A DNA stretch of 6,348 bases from Peptococcaceae bacterium UBA2264 (GTDB lineage: Bacteria; Bacillota; Desulfitobacteriia; Desulfitobacteriales; Desulfitobacteriaceae): assembly GCA_002347475.1 (NCBI GenBank), contig DDXI01000015.1, positions 1 to 6,348 of the forward strand. The letters run 5' to 3'. The position numbers and the translations under genes are program-made. This document shows positions 1-5,132 of this stretch, one piece after another; position 1 is the first letter of the stretch; each line of letters opens with the position of its first letter. The notes beneath the pieces were generated by a model, which saw nothing but the letters and a program-made list of their open reading frames with translations, did not search any database and was not told where the DNA came from.

Positions 1-1
1 G

Positions 2-379
2 ACCATCTACACTGAAACCCTTGAACTGTTAAGCATACCGCTTACATTCAAAAGATATCTTGACAATCATTACTTCATAAGCTCGGGGACGATCGTTGAC
101 TTTGCTTTCCGCGGGAAGCCGGAAAGGGTGGATCCCCAGTCGGGCATCGGGCTCTCCCTCGGAGCCGGAAAAGAGTTCCGGATCAGGAATTACGTAATTG
201 ACGTTTCGCCTTTTGCGGAACTTCATTCGATAGTCCCGTTCGAAAGCGAAGATAACCAGCAGAGACTTTTTCTTGGTGCGCTGAGGATAAGTGTCAGCTA
301 TAACTGGAAACGGAGAACAGGAGAGGAAAGTGTTAATGATGAGTTAAACAATACAATTGTCCGGGAGGATACGGAATGA
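2..379 (+). CDS. Outer-membrane beta-barrel protein, C-terminal part (5' truncated by window edge)
   Basis: The frame is open from the first bases of the window to a TGA at 377-379, giving 125 residues of a protein whose start lies upstream. What is visible alternates polar and hydrophobic residues in strand-length runs (LELLSIPLTFKRYL, YFISSGTIVDFAF, GIGLSLGAGKEF, YVIDVSPFAEL, LGALRISVSYNWK) separated by short polar turns. That is the pattern of the last strands of a small Bacteroidota outer-membrane barrel of the OMP_b-brl/PorT-like kind. The segment LRISVSYNW probably is the closing strand; it is followed by a charged tail of about 22 residues, which is unusual because barrels commonly end at the last strand. 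A GTG at 128 could be read as a start but lies mid-barrel and is rejected. The stop overlaps the next gene's ATG (ATGA), so the two are probably co-translated. The barrel assignment rests on pattern only; no family-specific motif is visible. Confidence 0.7.
   Translation, partial: TIYTETLELLSIPLTFKRYLDNHYFISSGTIVDFAFRGKPERVDPQSGIGLSLGAGKEFRIRNYVIDVSPFAELHSIVPFESEDNQQRLFLGALRISVSYNWKRRTGEESVNDELNNTIVREDTE
363..368 (+). promoter_or_regulatory. Ribosome binding site of the LRR lipoprotein gene
   Basis: GGGAGG ends 7 nt before the ATG at 376 and lies inside the end of the upstream barrel gene. It fixes the start of the LRR gene and, with the ATGA overlap, suggests translational coupling. It stands out because Bacteroidota genes often lack a clear Shine-Dalgarno sequence, and none of the AT-rich genes later in this window shows one. 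Confidence 0.6.
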
Positions 380-1560
380 ATCTGAAAATAAAGATATTGT
401 TGATTGTCGTGGTCCCGTTGCTATTCACGCGGTGTGAAAAATACAGTACCGTAAAAATAGCAGACGAAAATTTCCTTCAGGCGCTTATTGACAGGGGAGT
501 TGATGCCGACGGTGACGGATCAATAAGTTTCAGCGAAGCTGCTGATGTAAAAGAACTGAATATCTATTATTGTGACATTTTTGATCTGTCGGGGTTAGAG
601 TGGTTTGTCAATCTTGAAACATTGCGCTGCGGGGATAATGAGTTTACCGAAATTGATGTTTCCGGGAACACATCACTGAAATATCTGGATATAGAACATA
701 ACAAGGTATCAAACCTTGATGTTTCTCAGAACATTAATCTTGAAAGTCTGATAACGATGTATAATCCCCTAACATCGCTTGACATTTCGGAAAATAAGGC
801 TCTTGTATATCTTAACACTGAATCCTGTCCCCTTAATAACCTTGACATTTCAGGAAACACCCGGTTGCGTGGAATAAATTGCTGGGGTAATGGTCTGACC
901 TCGCTGGATATTTCAAAAAACACCGCCCTTGAGCAGCTCAATTGCAATTCAAATCATCTGACGTCGCTCGATCTTTCACATAATCCCGTATTGGAAATCC
1001 TTCAGTGCGAATACAATGACCTGGAGACACTCGATCTTTCAGAGAATCCTGTCCTGACAGGATTATTATGCTCCGACAATGAACTGACCTCGCTCGATAT
1101 CTCGGGATGCGACCTGCTGGAGTCACTTTACTGCGGCTACAATAAGCTTTCCGTCCTGGATGTTTCAGACAAGCCGTTGCTGAAAAGGCTGGTATGTGAA
1201 AGGAATCAGATTACGTCACTTGATCTTCAGGCTGCCGCTTCGCTGGAGCAGTTGCTGTGTTCGGTCAATAAGCTTGAAAGCCTCGATATTTCGGTCTGTG
1301 AAGACCTCAGTCGTCTGGAATGTCCTGATAATCTGCTTACCAGTCTGAATACATCCAACAATACTGAACTGTGGCAGCTCTATTGCGGTTATAATCAGAT
1401 AACCACCCTGGATCTGACAAACAACTCAAAAATATACCAGCTTGCCATTGATCATATGCCGTCGCTTACAAGGGTTTGTGTATGGATGATACCGTTTCCG
1501 GCAACAACATACACTGATGGCAGCCCTAATTATTATTTTACAACTGATTGCAGTAAATGA
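376..1560 (+). CDS. Leucine-rich repeat lipoprotein with N-terminal EF-hand
   Basis: This is a 394-residue secreted protein, probably anchored on the cell envelope and probably used for binding proteins or glycans (inferred from the LRR fold). Residues 1-20 form a signal peptide (K4, K6, then a hydrophobic run) ending at C20; the lipobox reads LFTRC, with an unusual Arg at -1. Residues 43-54 (DADGDGSISFSE) are a complete EF-hand calcium loop, with acidic ligands at 1, 3, 5 and 12, Gly at 6 and Ile at 8. A linker and capping repeat (about 58-79) lead into thirteen gapless 21-residue repeats at 80-352, consensus LxxLxCxxNxLTSLDISxNxx. The C-terminal cap (353-394) contains VCVW and ends in DCSK. 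EF-hand plus 21-residue LRR is a known architecture of Bacteroidota surface proteins. The start is set by the GGGAGG site and the ATGA overlap with the barrel gene. The FISUMP gene follows, probably in the same operon. Confidence 0.88.
   Translation: MNLKIKILLIVVVPLLFTRCEKYSTVKIADENFLQALIDRGVDADGDGSISFSEAADVKELNIYYCDIFDLSGLEWFVNLETLRCGDNEFTEIDVSGNTSLKYLDIEHNKVSNLDVSQNINLESLITMYNPLTSLDISENKALVYLNTESCPLNNLDISGNTRLRGINCWGNGLTSLDISKNTALEQLNCNSNHLTSLDLSHNPVLEILQCEYNDLETLDLSENPVLTGLLCSDNELTSLDISGCDLLESLYCGYNKLSVLDVSDKPLLKRLVCERNQITSLDLQAAASLEQLLCSVNKLESLDISVCEDLSRLECPDNLLTSLNTSNNTELWQLYCGYNQITTLDLTNNSKIYQLAIDHMPSLTRVCVWMIPFPATTYTDGSPNYYFTTDCSK
613..1431 (+). repeat. Thirteen in-frame 63-nt units encoding 21-residue LRRs
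   Basis: Counting from L80 of the LRR protein, every 21 residues a new LxxL begins, with no insertion or deletion over thirteen units. The LTSLDIS part is also conserved as DNA: ACCTCGCTGGATATTTC near 898, ACGTCGCTCGATCTTTC near 961 and ACCTCGCTCGATATCTC near 1087. The array could therefore expand or contract by recombination. Units 1 and 5-13 carry Cys at repeat position 6; units 2-4 have I or T there. Confidence 0.85.
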
Positions 1561-1588
1561 TTCACGGATGTTTGGGAAATCAACATAT

Positions 1589-2257
1589 ATGAAATGCTTC
1601 AGGAACAGGTCTTTTGTTTATTTTTCGTTAATCATTCTGTTAATCACCACTGCCTGCGAAAAGAACGATGGTAAGACCGGGCTGACCGATATTGACGGGA
1701 ATGTTTATGACACTGTGGTTATCGGCACCCAGGTGTGGATGGCCGAAAACCTCAGGACCACACGTCTGAACGACGGCACTGAGATCCCTCTTGTCGAATC
1801 CGACACTGCATGGGCTAACCTGGAGGCTCCCGGATACTGCTGGTATGGCAATTATGAAGCATTCTTCAATCTGAACCATTACGGAGCCCTTTACAATTTC
1901 TTTGCTGTCAGTTCAGGAAAGCTTTGTCCGGAAGGCTGGCATGTTCCCGATACGGATGAGTGGTATACACTGTTACTGTACCTGGGTGATGAGATTGCAG
2001 GCGGAAAGATGAAAGAGACAGGTACCCGCGACTGGCTGCAGCCCAATACCGGGGCAACCAATGAGTCGGGTTTCAATGCATTGCCGGGAGGTTTCCGCAA
2101 TGCTTATTATAAGGATTACCAGAGATTCAGAGTTTCGGGTTATTTCTGGCATTCGAACCGTAGTGATGCGATGCGGGCAGAACATAATTCTTCCGATGTG
2201 ATCCATGGCAGCCTGCAAAGAAACGACGGGGCGTCGGTGAGATGTGTGAGGGACTGA
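1589..2257 (+). CDS. FISUMP-domain lipoprotein (Fib_succ_major)
   Basis: This is a 222-residue lipoprotein with a full-length FISUMP domain (Fibrobacter succinogenes major paralogous domain, TIGR02145), a family common on Bacteroidota and Fibrobacter surfaces and of unknown biochemical role. Residues 1-22 are a signal peptide (MKCFRNRS then a hydrophobic stretch) ending in TTAC, with lipidation expected at C23. Domain landmarks in order are DGNVYDTVVIGTQVWMAENL (36-55), GYCWYGN (81-87), YGALYNFFAV (97-106), LCPEGWHVPDTDEW (111-124), GFNALPGGFR (160-169) and the terminal SVRCVRD (216-222). The family is C-type-lectin/sulfatase-modifying-like in fold (inference). The frame is open back to an ATG at 1517, and ATGs also exist at 1568 and 1589; 1589 is chosen because it gives a normal-length signal peptide and has GGGA at 1574-1577 upstream. 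It follows the LRR stop by 28 nt and is probably the last gene of that operon. Confidence 0.87.
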   Translation: MKCFRNRSFVYFSLIILLITTACEKNDGKTGLTDIDGNVYDTVVIGTQVWMAENLRTTRLNDGTEIPLVESDTAWANLEAPGYCWYGNYEAFFNLNHYGALYNFFAVSSGKLCPEGWHVPDTDEWYTLLLYLGDEIAGGKMKETGTRDWLQPNTGATNESGFNALPGGFRNAYYKDYQRFRVSGYFWHSNRSDAMRAEHNSSDVIHGSLQRNDGASVRCVRD

Positions 2258-2258
2258 T

Positions 2259-2299
2259 GGCGTGAAGGGCGTAAAGGCGTAAAGGCTTCAAGGCGTGCT
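2259..2299 (+). repeat. Degenerate octamer tandem array, consensus GGCGTAAA
   Basis: Starting 2 nt after the FISUMP stop there are five consecutive units: GGCGTGAAG, GGCGTAAA, GGCGTAAA, GGCTTCAA, GGCGTGCT. Units 2 and 3 are identical. A single related stretch (GATGGCGTTAAGGCATGCT) occurs just after the stop of the first propeller gene near 4102, so this looks like a dispersed intergenic repeat rather than coding sequence. Confidence 0.65.
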
Positions 2300-2312
2300 G
2301 GAAAGGTCGAGC

Positions 2313-2361
2313 CTGCACCATAAGGATCCCCTCCTGGGAGGGGTAGGGGTGGGTGGTGCAG
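2313..2361. repeat. Nested inverted repeat with G-rich tract
   Basis: CTGCACCA (2313-2320) pairs perfectly with TGGTGCAG (2354-2361). Inside it, CCCCTCC (2328-2334) pairs with GGAGGGG (2337-2343), leaving only TG between, so the inner part is nearly a perfect palindrome. The plus strand from 2336 to 2353 is GGG-A-GGGG-TA-GGGG-T-GGG, which fits the four-run G-quadruplex pattern and competes with the inner hairpin. There is no T-run after the stem, so it is not a standard terminator. Confidence 0.6.
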
Positions 2362-2404
2362 AAATGAGAAAGCCATAGCTGACAAAACAGTACTGGTTCA
2401 TGAG

Positions 2405-2438
2405 ATCCCGCATCCCGTAAGAAACCAGGATGCGGGAT
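2405..2438. repeat. Perfect 11-bp inverted repeat
   Basis: ATCCCGCATCC (2405-2415) is followed after a 12-nt loop by its exact reverse complement GGATGCGGGAT (2428-2438). It is GC-rich, with no T-run following. ATCCCGCATCC-type palindromes are of the REP/intergenic-repeat style; a protein operator or RNA hairpin role cannot be told apart from the sequence. Confidence 0.6.
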
Positions 2439-2450
2439 GACATCGTGCAG

Positions 2451-2545
2451 GGGGATTATAGGGGGTGAGGCCACGGCGAGGAAGAGGCCTCCAGTGCAAA
2501 AGCAGATATTGTGCTTCTCGCCGCGGCCTCACCCCCTACTACCCC
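2451..2545. repeat. Long imperfect inverted repeat, about 32-bp arms
   Basis: The left arm (2451-2484) and right arm (2514-2545) are reverse complements with few differences. The core GGGGGTGAGGCC is identical in both arms, followed by A (left) or G (right) and then CGGCGAG; the outer GGGG ends also match. The loop of about 29 nt (2485-2513) starts with the end of an 8-bp palindrome, GAGGCCTC (2484-2491). No open reading frame or transposase is associated with it. It may be a MITE- or REP-like element, or a structured RNA. Confidence 0.65.
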
Positions 2546-2558
2546 AAAGGCGCCTGTC

Positions 2559-2653
2559 ATCCCTCGCCGGACTTTCCGGGAATAACATTGTTTGAACCTT
2601 TAAAACTTTTCAATTCGGGCAGCCAATTATCAAACAATACATAGGCGAGGGAT
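2559..2653. repeat. Nested inverted repeat, 10-bp outer and 9-bp inner stems
   Basis: ATCCCTCGCC (2559-2568) pairs exactly with GGCGAGGGAT (2644-2653). Inside, ATTGTTTGA (2587-2595) pairs exactly with TCAAACAAT (2630-2638). A small CCGGA-CTT-TCCGG hairpin (2567-2579) overlaps the outer left arm and would compete with it. Two perfect stems nested in the right order are unlikely to be chance. The element lies directly after the 2451-2545 repeat. Confidence 0.55.
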
Positions 2654-2903
2654 CTCATCCTGGAATATTGAGAGTGTTATAGCGTGAGAGGATGGAGAAA
2701 AAATATTTTTTAAACACCCTAGTGATTAATTAGCAAAAAGATGTGTACAAAGAGTAACTCTCGGCAGGGTTATGGGTGGTTATGTAGAAGAATGACCGCT
2801 TCATGTCAATATTTTTTTAAAATTTCCGGGCAAATTCACTGATAAATTATAACAAATGCCTAATTTAGTAGACAATTGACTAACAAACGGGCAATATTTC
2901 ATT
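2654..2903. other. AT-rich gene-free leader before the first propeller gene
   Basis: No supported coding frame or RNA gene is visible here. It contains a 14-bp palindrome of six A, TA and six T (2698-2711), a short AGAGT-A-ACTCT palindrome (2751-2761) and several A/T runs (for example around 2811-2824). It should hold the promoter of the gene at 2904, but the nearest match to the Bacteroidota -7 box TAnnTTTG is TAATTTAG at 2861-2868, which has a mismatch and no TTG at the right distance, so I do not call a promoter. Confidence 0.4.
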
Positions 2904-4097
2904 ATGAACATGAAACCATTCTTTAAAACCAGTCTTTGGATCGTACTTCTTGCGGCTATCCTGATAAGCTGCAGGAACTCCGGTCAGATGAAAGAGGACC
3001 ATCTTATAACCATTGACCTGAAGGAGCTGCCTCCCCGGGGTACCCTGAACCTGTCGGAGCTGGGTGCCATTGATATTCAATACATTCCGCTGGAGACCAC
3101 CGGGCAGGGTGTTATACCGGGAATAAGAAAGATCCTGGTAAGCAGGGATTACTTCCTGACTGTTTACTTTTCAAATATCTTTATGTTCCGCCACGACGGC
3201 ACCTTTGTAACCAAAATAGGGAAGGTCGGGAAGGGGCCTGATGAATTTACGGTTGCCCATGATGTTGACATCGACAGGAATGACGGATCAATATATCTGG
3301 CCGCCGGATTTCAGCAGAAGTTCTTTGTTTTCTCACCGGAAGGCAATCTTGTACGGACTTTCAAAACTCCCCTGTCGTCAGCCATGAATTTCAGGCTCAC
3401 CGGCGATGGGATACTGTGTTACTATTCGAATCACATGGGCGAGATTGAGAACAGTTTTATCCTTGTGGATACTACGGGTACCATTATAAGGAATTTTCCA
3501 AATAAATATCCCTGGACCAGGACTGTTCCCAATGTTTTTTACCAGGGGGAAAACCTTTTTTACAATTTTGATAATCAGCTTCTGAAGAAGGAGATTTATT
3601 GCGATACGGTTTATTGCTGGAAAGACGGGGATTTTGAGCCTCATATGGTAATCGATGTCGGAAACCGTCGTCTTACACCTGAAGCAAGAACCGCCAGCAC
3701 CGCCGAAATTATCATGAAGAGTTTTCTCCATCCGATGGAGCTGTTCGAATTTGGGGATAAGGTCTATTATGAGTTTATAAGTTCACAGAATGACAAGATG
3801 GAAGGTCTTGCCTTTATCGGCTCAAAGGATGGTCAACTAAGGACGTTTTTTGATCCCGAGAAGGAGCTTTTGAATGATATTGACGGCGGTCCCAACTTCT
3901 GGCCTAAAGGTACCTGGGATGACAATACCATTATCTCGTGGGTTGAGGCATTAAGCCTTAAGAACTGGGTTAACTCGGAGACCTTTAAGAACAGCAATCC
4001 CCGGAATCCCGGGAAGAAGGCGGAGCTTGTAAGGCTGGCCGGCAGTCTTGAAGAGACGGATAATCCGGTTCTGGTGCTGGTGAGGTTTAAGGAATAA
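2904..4097 (+). CDS. 6-bladed beta-propeller lipoprotein (DUF5128-type), copy 1
   Basis: This is a 397-residue envelope lipoprotein. Residues 1-22 form a signal peptide (K4, K8, then a hydrophobic run) with lipobox LISC and lipidation expected at C23. The mature part has the hallmarks of the Bacteroidota 6-bladed beta-propeller family (PF17170/BF4221-like): YIPLETT at 60-66 opening the first blade, then IGKVGKGPDEF at 105-115, further blades with repeated VFSPEGNLV-like strands, and the terminal DNPVLVLVRFKE. The family has no settled biochemical function; propellers usually bind ligands or partner proteins. ATGs at 2904 and 2910 both fit; there is no Shine-Dalgarno sequence. The gene ends in tandem stops TAA-TAG. 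It is preceded by a long structured intergenic region, so it is probably its own transcription unit, and it converges with fic. Its base composition resembles that of the upstream operon and not that of its paralogue at 5133. Confidence 0.85.
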   Translation: MNMKPFFKTSLWIVLLAAILISCRNSGQMKEDHLITIDLKELPPRGTLNLSELGAIDIQYIPLETTGQGVIPGIRKILVSRDYFLTVYFSNIFMFRHDGTFVTKIGKVGKGPDEFTVAHDVDIDRNDGSIYLAAGFQQKFFVFSPEGNLVRTFKTPLSSAMNFRLTGDGILCYYSNHMGEIENSFILVDTTGTIIRNFPNKYPWTRTVPNVFYQGENLFYNFDNQLLKKEIYCDTVYCWKDGDFEPHMVIDVGNRRLTPEARTASTAEIIMKSFLHPMELFEFGDKVYYEFISSQNDKMEGLAFIGSKDGQLRTFFDPEKELLNDIDGGPNFWPKGTWDDNTIISWVEALSLKNWVNSETFKNSNPRNPGKKAELVRLAGSLEETDNPVLVLVRFKE

Positions 4098-4137
4098 TAG
4101 TGATGGCGTTAAGGCATGCTCAGCCCTTATTCCTTTT
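4089..4137 (+). terminator. Possible terminator hairpin spanning the propeller stop codon
   Basis: AAGGAATAA (4089-4097), which includes the TAA stop, pairs exactly with TTATTCCTT (4127-4135), followed by two more T (4136-4137). The loop is long (29 nt) and the T-run short, so this is a weak intrinsic terminator at best. Its place between convergent genes makes the role plausible. Confidence 0.3.
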
Positions 4138-4181
4138 CACCTTGAGTGGTGTATCGTTCGAATTTTTCACCTTGACTGGTG
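4134..4181. repeat. Two 18-bp direct repeats with a 30-bp period
   Basis: TTTTCACCTTGAGTGGTG (4134-4151) and TTTTCACCTTGACTGGTG (4164-4181) differ at one base and are separated by 12 nt. Each contains CACC-N6-GGTG, a short inverted repeat. They sit between the propeller stop and the fic stop, where the base composition changes. With only two copies this is a minisatellite or a trace of a dispersed repeat, not a CRISPR array. Confidence 0.55.
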
Positions 4182-4197
4182 CCAGGGGGAAATGGTT

Positions 4198-4980
4198 TTA
4201 ATCCTGGTTATCAATCCCCTTAATTGTCATCAGTAAGAAATCCAAGCTTTTAGAATAATCCAGATCCTCATACTCCAATCCAATCTTTCTGATATTTGCA
4301 TAATAATCATTGAGTTCTTTATAATAGTACTTTTCTGATTGAACTAAAGTCGCTTTTTCCCCAATCTTCTCAATTAAAAACCATTTTTCAATCAAACGTG
4401 CTGTACGTCCATTGCCATCTTGAAAAGGATGGATTTTAACGAAAACCAAATGCAGTAAAGATGCATAATAAAAAATCTCAAAGGGATTTAAATCAGAACG
4501 TTGTAGCAAGTCTATATCATTGAATAGTTTATCAATCTCTGACTTAACTATCCCGGGACTGGCTGCAGCATACTCGATCTTGTCATTAATATTGATTACA
4601 AACATTGGATTATTGCGAACCTTTCCCTGTTGACTCTTTGGCAAAAGGTTTCTGCTCAAAATAGAGTGTGCCTTTTGAACATTATTAAAAGTCAGTTTGT
4701 GATTGTCAATGAAATCGTAAGCTGAATAAAGATCATCAGCTTTTCGGGTATAGTCAGGTTTAAATTTAATTTTTAAAAATCTGTGTTTGAAATAACTGTC
4801 AAAATCAATATCCTCTCCCTCAATCTTTAAAGAATAAACAGCTGAAACGGATTTGTAAAATTGTAAATAATCAAGAGGCATTTCAACCTTTTTTATCTTA
4901 TTGATTTTATCCAATGGCGATTCTTTTACACTCATTGTGAAATCGACAAGCAGGTTGTCTGTTAAAATCTTAAAATCCAT
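4198..4980 (-). CDS. Fic family protein (AMP transferase-type), with N-terminal inhibitory motif
   Basis: This is a 260-residue cytoplasmic protein of the Fic family, whose members usually transfer AMP from ATP to Ser, Thr or Tyr of target proteins. The catalytic motif HPFQDGNGRTAR is complete at 184-195 (H184, D188, N190, R192, R195). Upstream lies the substrate-positioning flap region around GKVRNNPMFVIN (119-130). The segment SLKIEG at 50-55 matches the inhibitory pattern [S/T]xxxE[G/N], with E54 as the blocking glutamate; its position before the Fic core makes this a class II, self-inhibited Fic. There is no C-terminal helix-turn-helix domain. The target is not predictable. No small antitoxin gene is adjacent, as expected if inhibition is built in. 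The gene is much AT-richer than the upstream genes, is antisense to both neighbours, and stands alone, all consistent with a mobile accessory gene (inference). The start is at 4980; a Bacteroidota-type promoter box lies just upstream. Confidence 0.92.
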   Translation of the reverse strand: MDFKILTDNLLVDFTMSVKESPLDKINKIKKVEMPLDYLQFYKSVSAVYSLKIEGEDIDFDSYFKHRFLKIKFKPDYTRKADDLYSAYDFIDNHKLTFNNVQKAHSILSRNLLPKSQQGKVRNNPMFVININDKIEYAAASPGIVKSEIDKLFNDIDLLQRSDLNPFEIFYYASLLHLVFVKIHPFQDGNGRTARLIEKWFLIEKIGEKATLVQSEKYYYKELNDYYANIRKIGLEYEDLDYSKSLDFLLMTIKGIDNQD

Positions 4981-4998
4981 TTAAAAAAATCATTTTCA

Positions 4999-5029
4999 CA
5001 AAGATACTCATTTTAATACCTGATTGCAG
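4999..5029 (-). promoter_or_regulatory. Probable sigma-ABfr-type promoter of fic
   Basis: On the minus strand, TATCTTTG (4999-5006) is an exact match to the Bacteroidota -7 element TAnnTTTG. Twenty nt further upstream is CTG (5027-5029), one base from the -33 TTG element, at the accepted spacing. Transcription would begin a few bases before the ATG at 4980, giving a very short leader without a Shine-Dalgarno sequence. Confidence 0.5.
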
Positions 5030-5098
5030 GTTTGTTTTTCAGGAAACGTGCAGGAAAGCAGCCCGGGGCAAATTCAGATGGCAGTTAATTATTTTGAA

Positions 5099-5118
5099 TA
5101 TAAAAGATTAATTTTATA
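5099..5118. repeat. Short AT inverted repeat before the second propeller gene
   Basis: TATAAAA (5099-5105) and TTTTATA (5112-5118) are exact reverse complements around a 6-nt loop (GATTAA), ending 14 nt before the ATG at 5133. In AT-rich DNA this may be chance; it could be an operator or a leader hairpin. No full TAnnTTTG box is seen for this gene (TTATTTTG around 5089-5096 is one base off, and no TTG lies at the right distance). Confidence 0.3.
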
Positions 5119-5132
5119 GATAAAAAAAGATT

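Noticed and set aside
128..379. Barrel gene starting at the internal GTG at 128
   Set aside because: The same frame is open to the window edge with barrel-like strands before it, so the gene is truncated by the window and does not start here.
726..1126. Minus-strand open frames opposite the LRR gene
   Set aside because: They are frame shadows created by the regular 63-nt repeat on the plus strand; no start signal and no recognisable protein pattern.
1517..1588. FISUMP gene starting at ATG 1517 or 1568
   Set aside because: 1517 overlaps the LRR gene by 44 nt and puts 24 extra residues before the signal peptide; 1568 adds 7 and has no ribosome site. 1589 gives a normal lipoprotein signal.
2127..2474. 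115-residue and 81-residue minus-strand open frames over the FISUMP 3' end and the intergenic region
   Set aside because: They run across the octamer array and palindromes, overlap the real FISUMP gene, and have low-complexity composition rich in H, P and S without a domain pattern.
2586..2639. Integron attC-like site (GTTTGAA ... CAAAC)
   Set aside because: The core sites do not match RYYYAAC and GTTRRRY in the required arrangement, and there is no integrase or cassette structure.
2861..2868. Promoter box TAATTTAG before propeller copy 1
   Set aside because: It has one mismatch to TAnnTTTG and no TTG within 19-21 nt upstream; too weak to call.
4134..4181. Mini CRISPR array or fic terminator
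   Set aside because: There are only two 18-bp units with a 12-nt gap, too few and too short for CRISPR; read in the fic direction the small stems are followed by A, not T, so they are not terminators.
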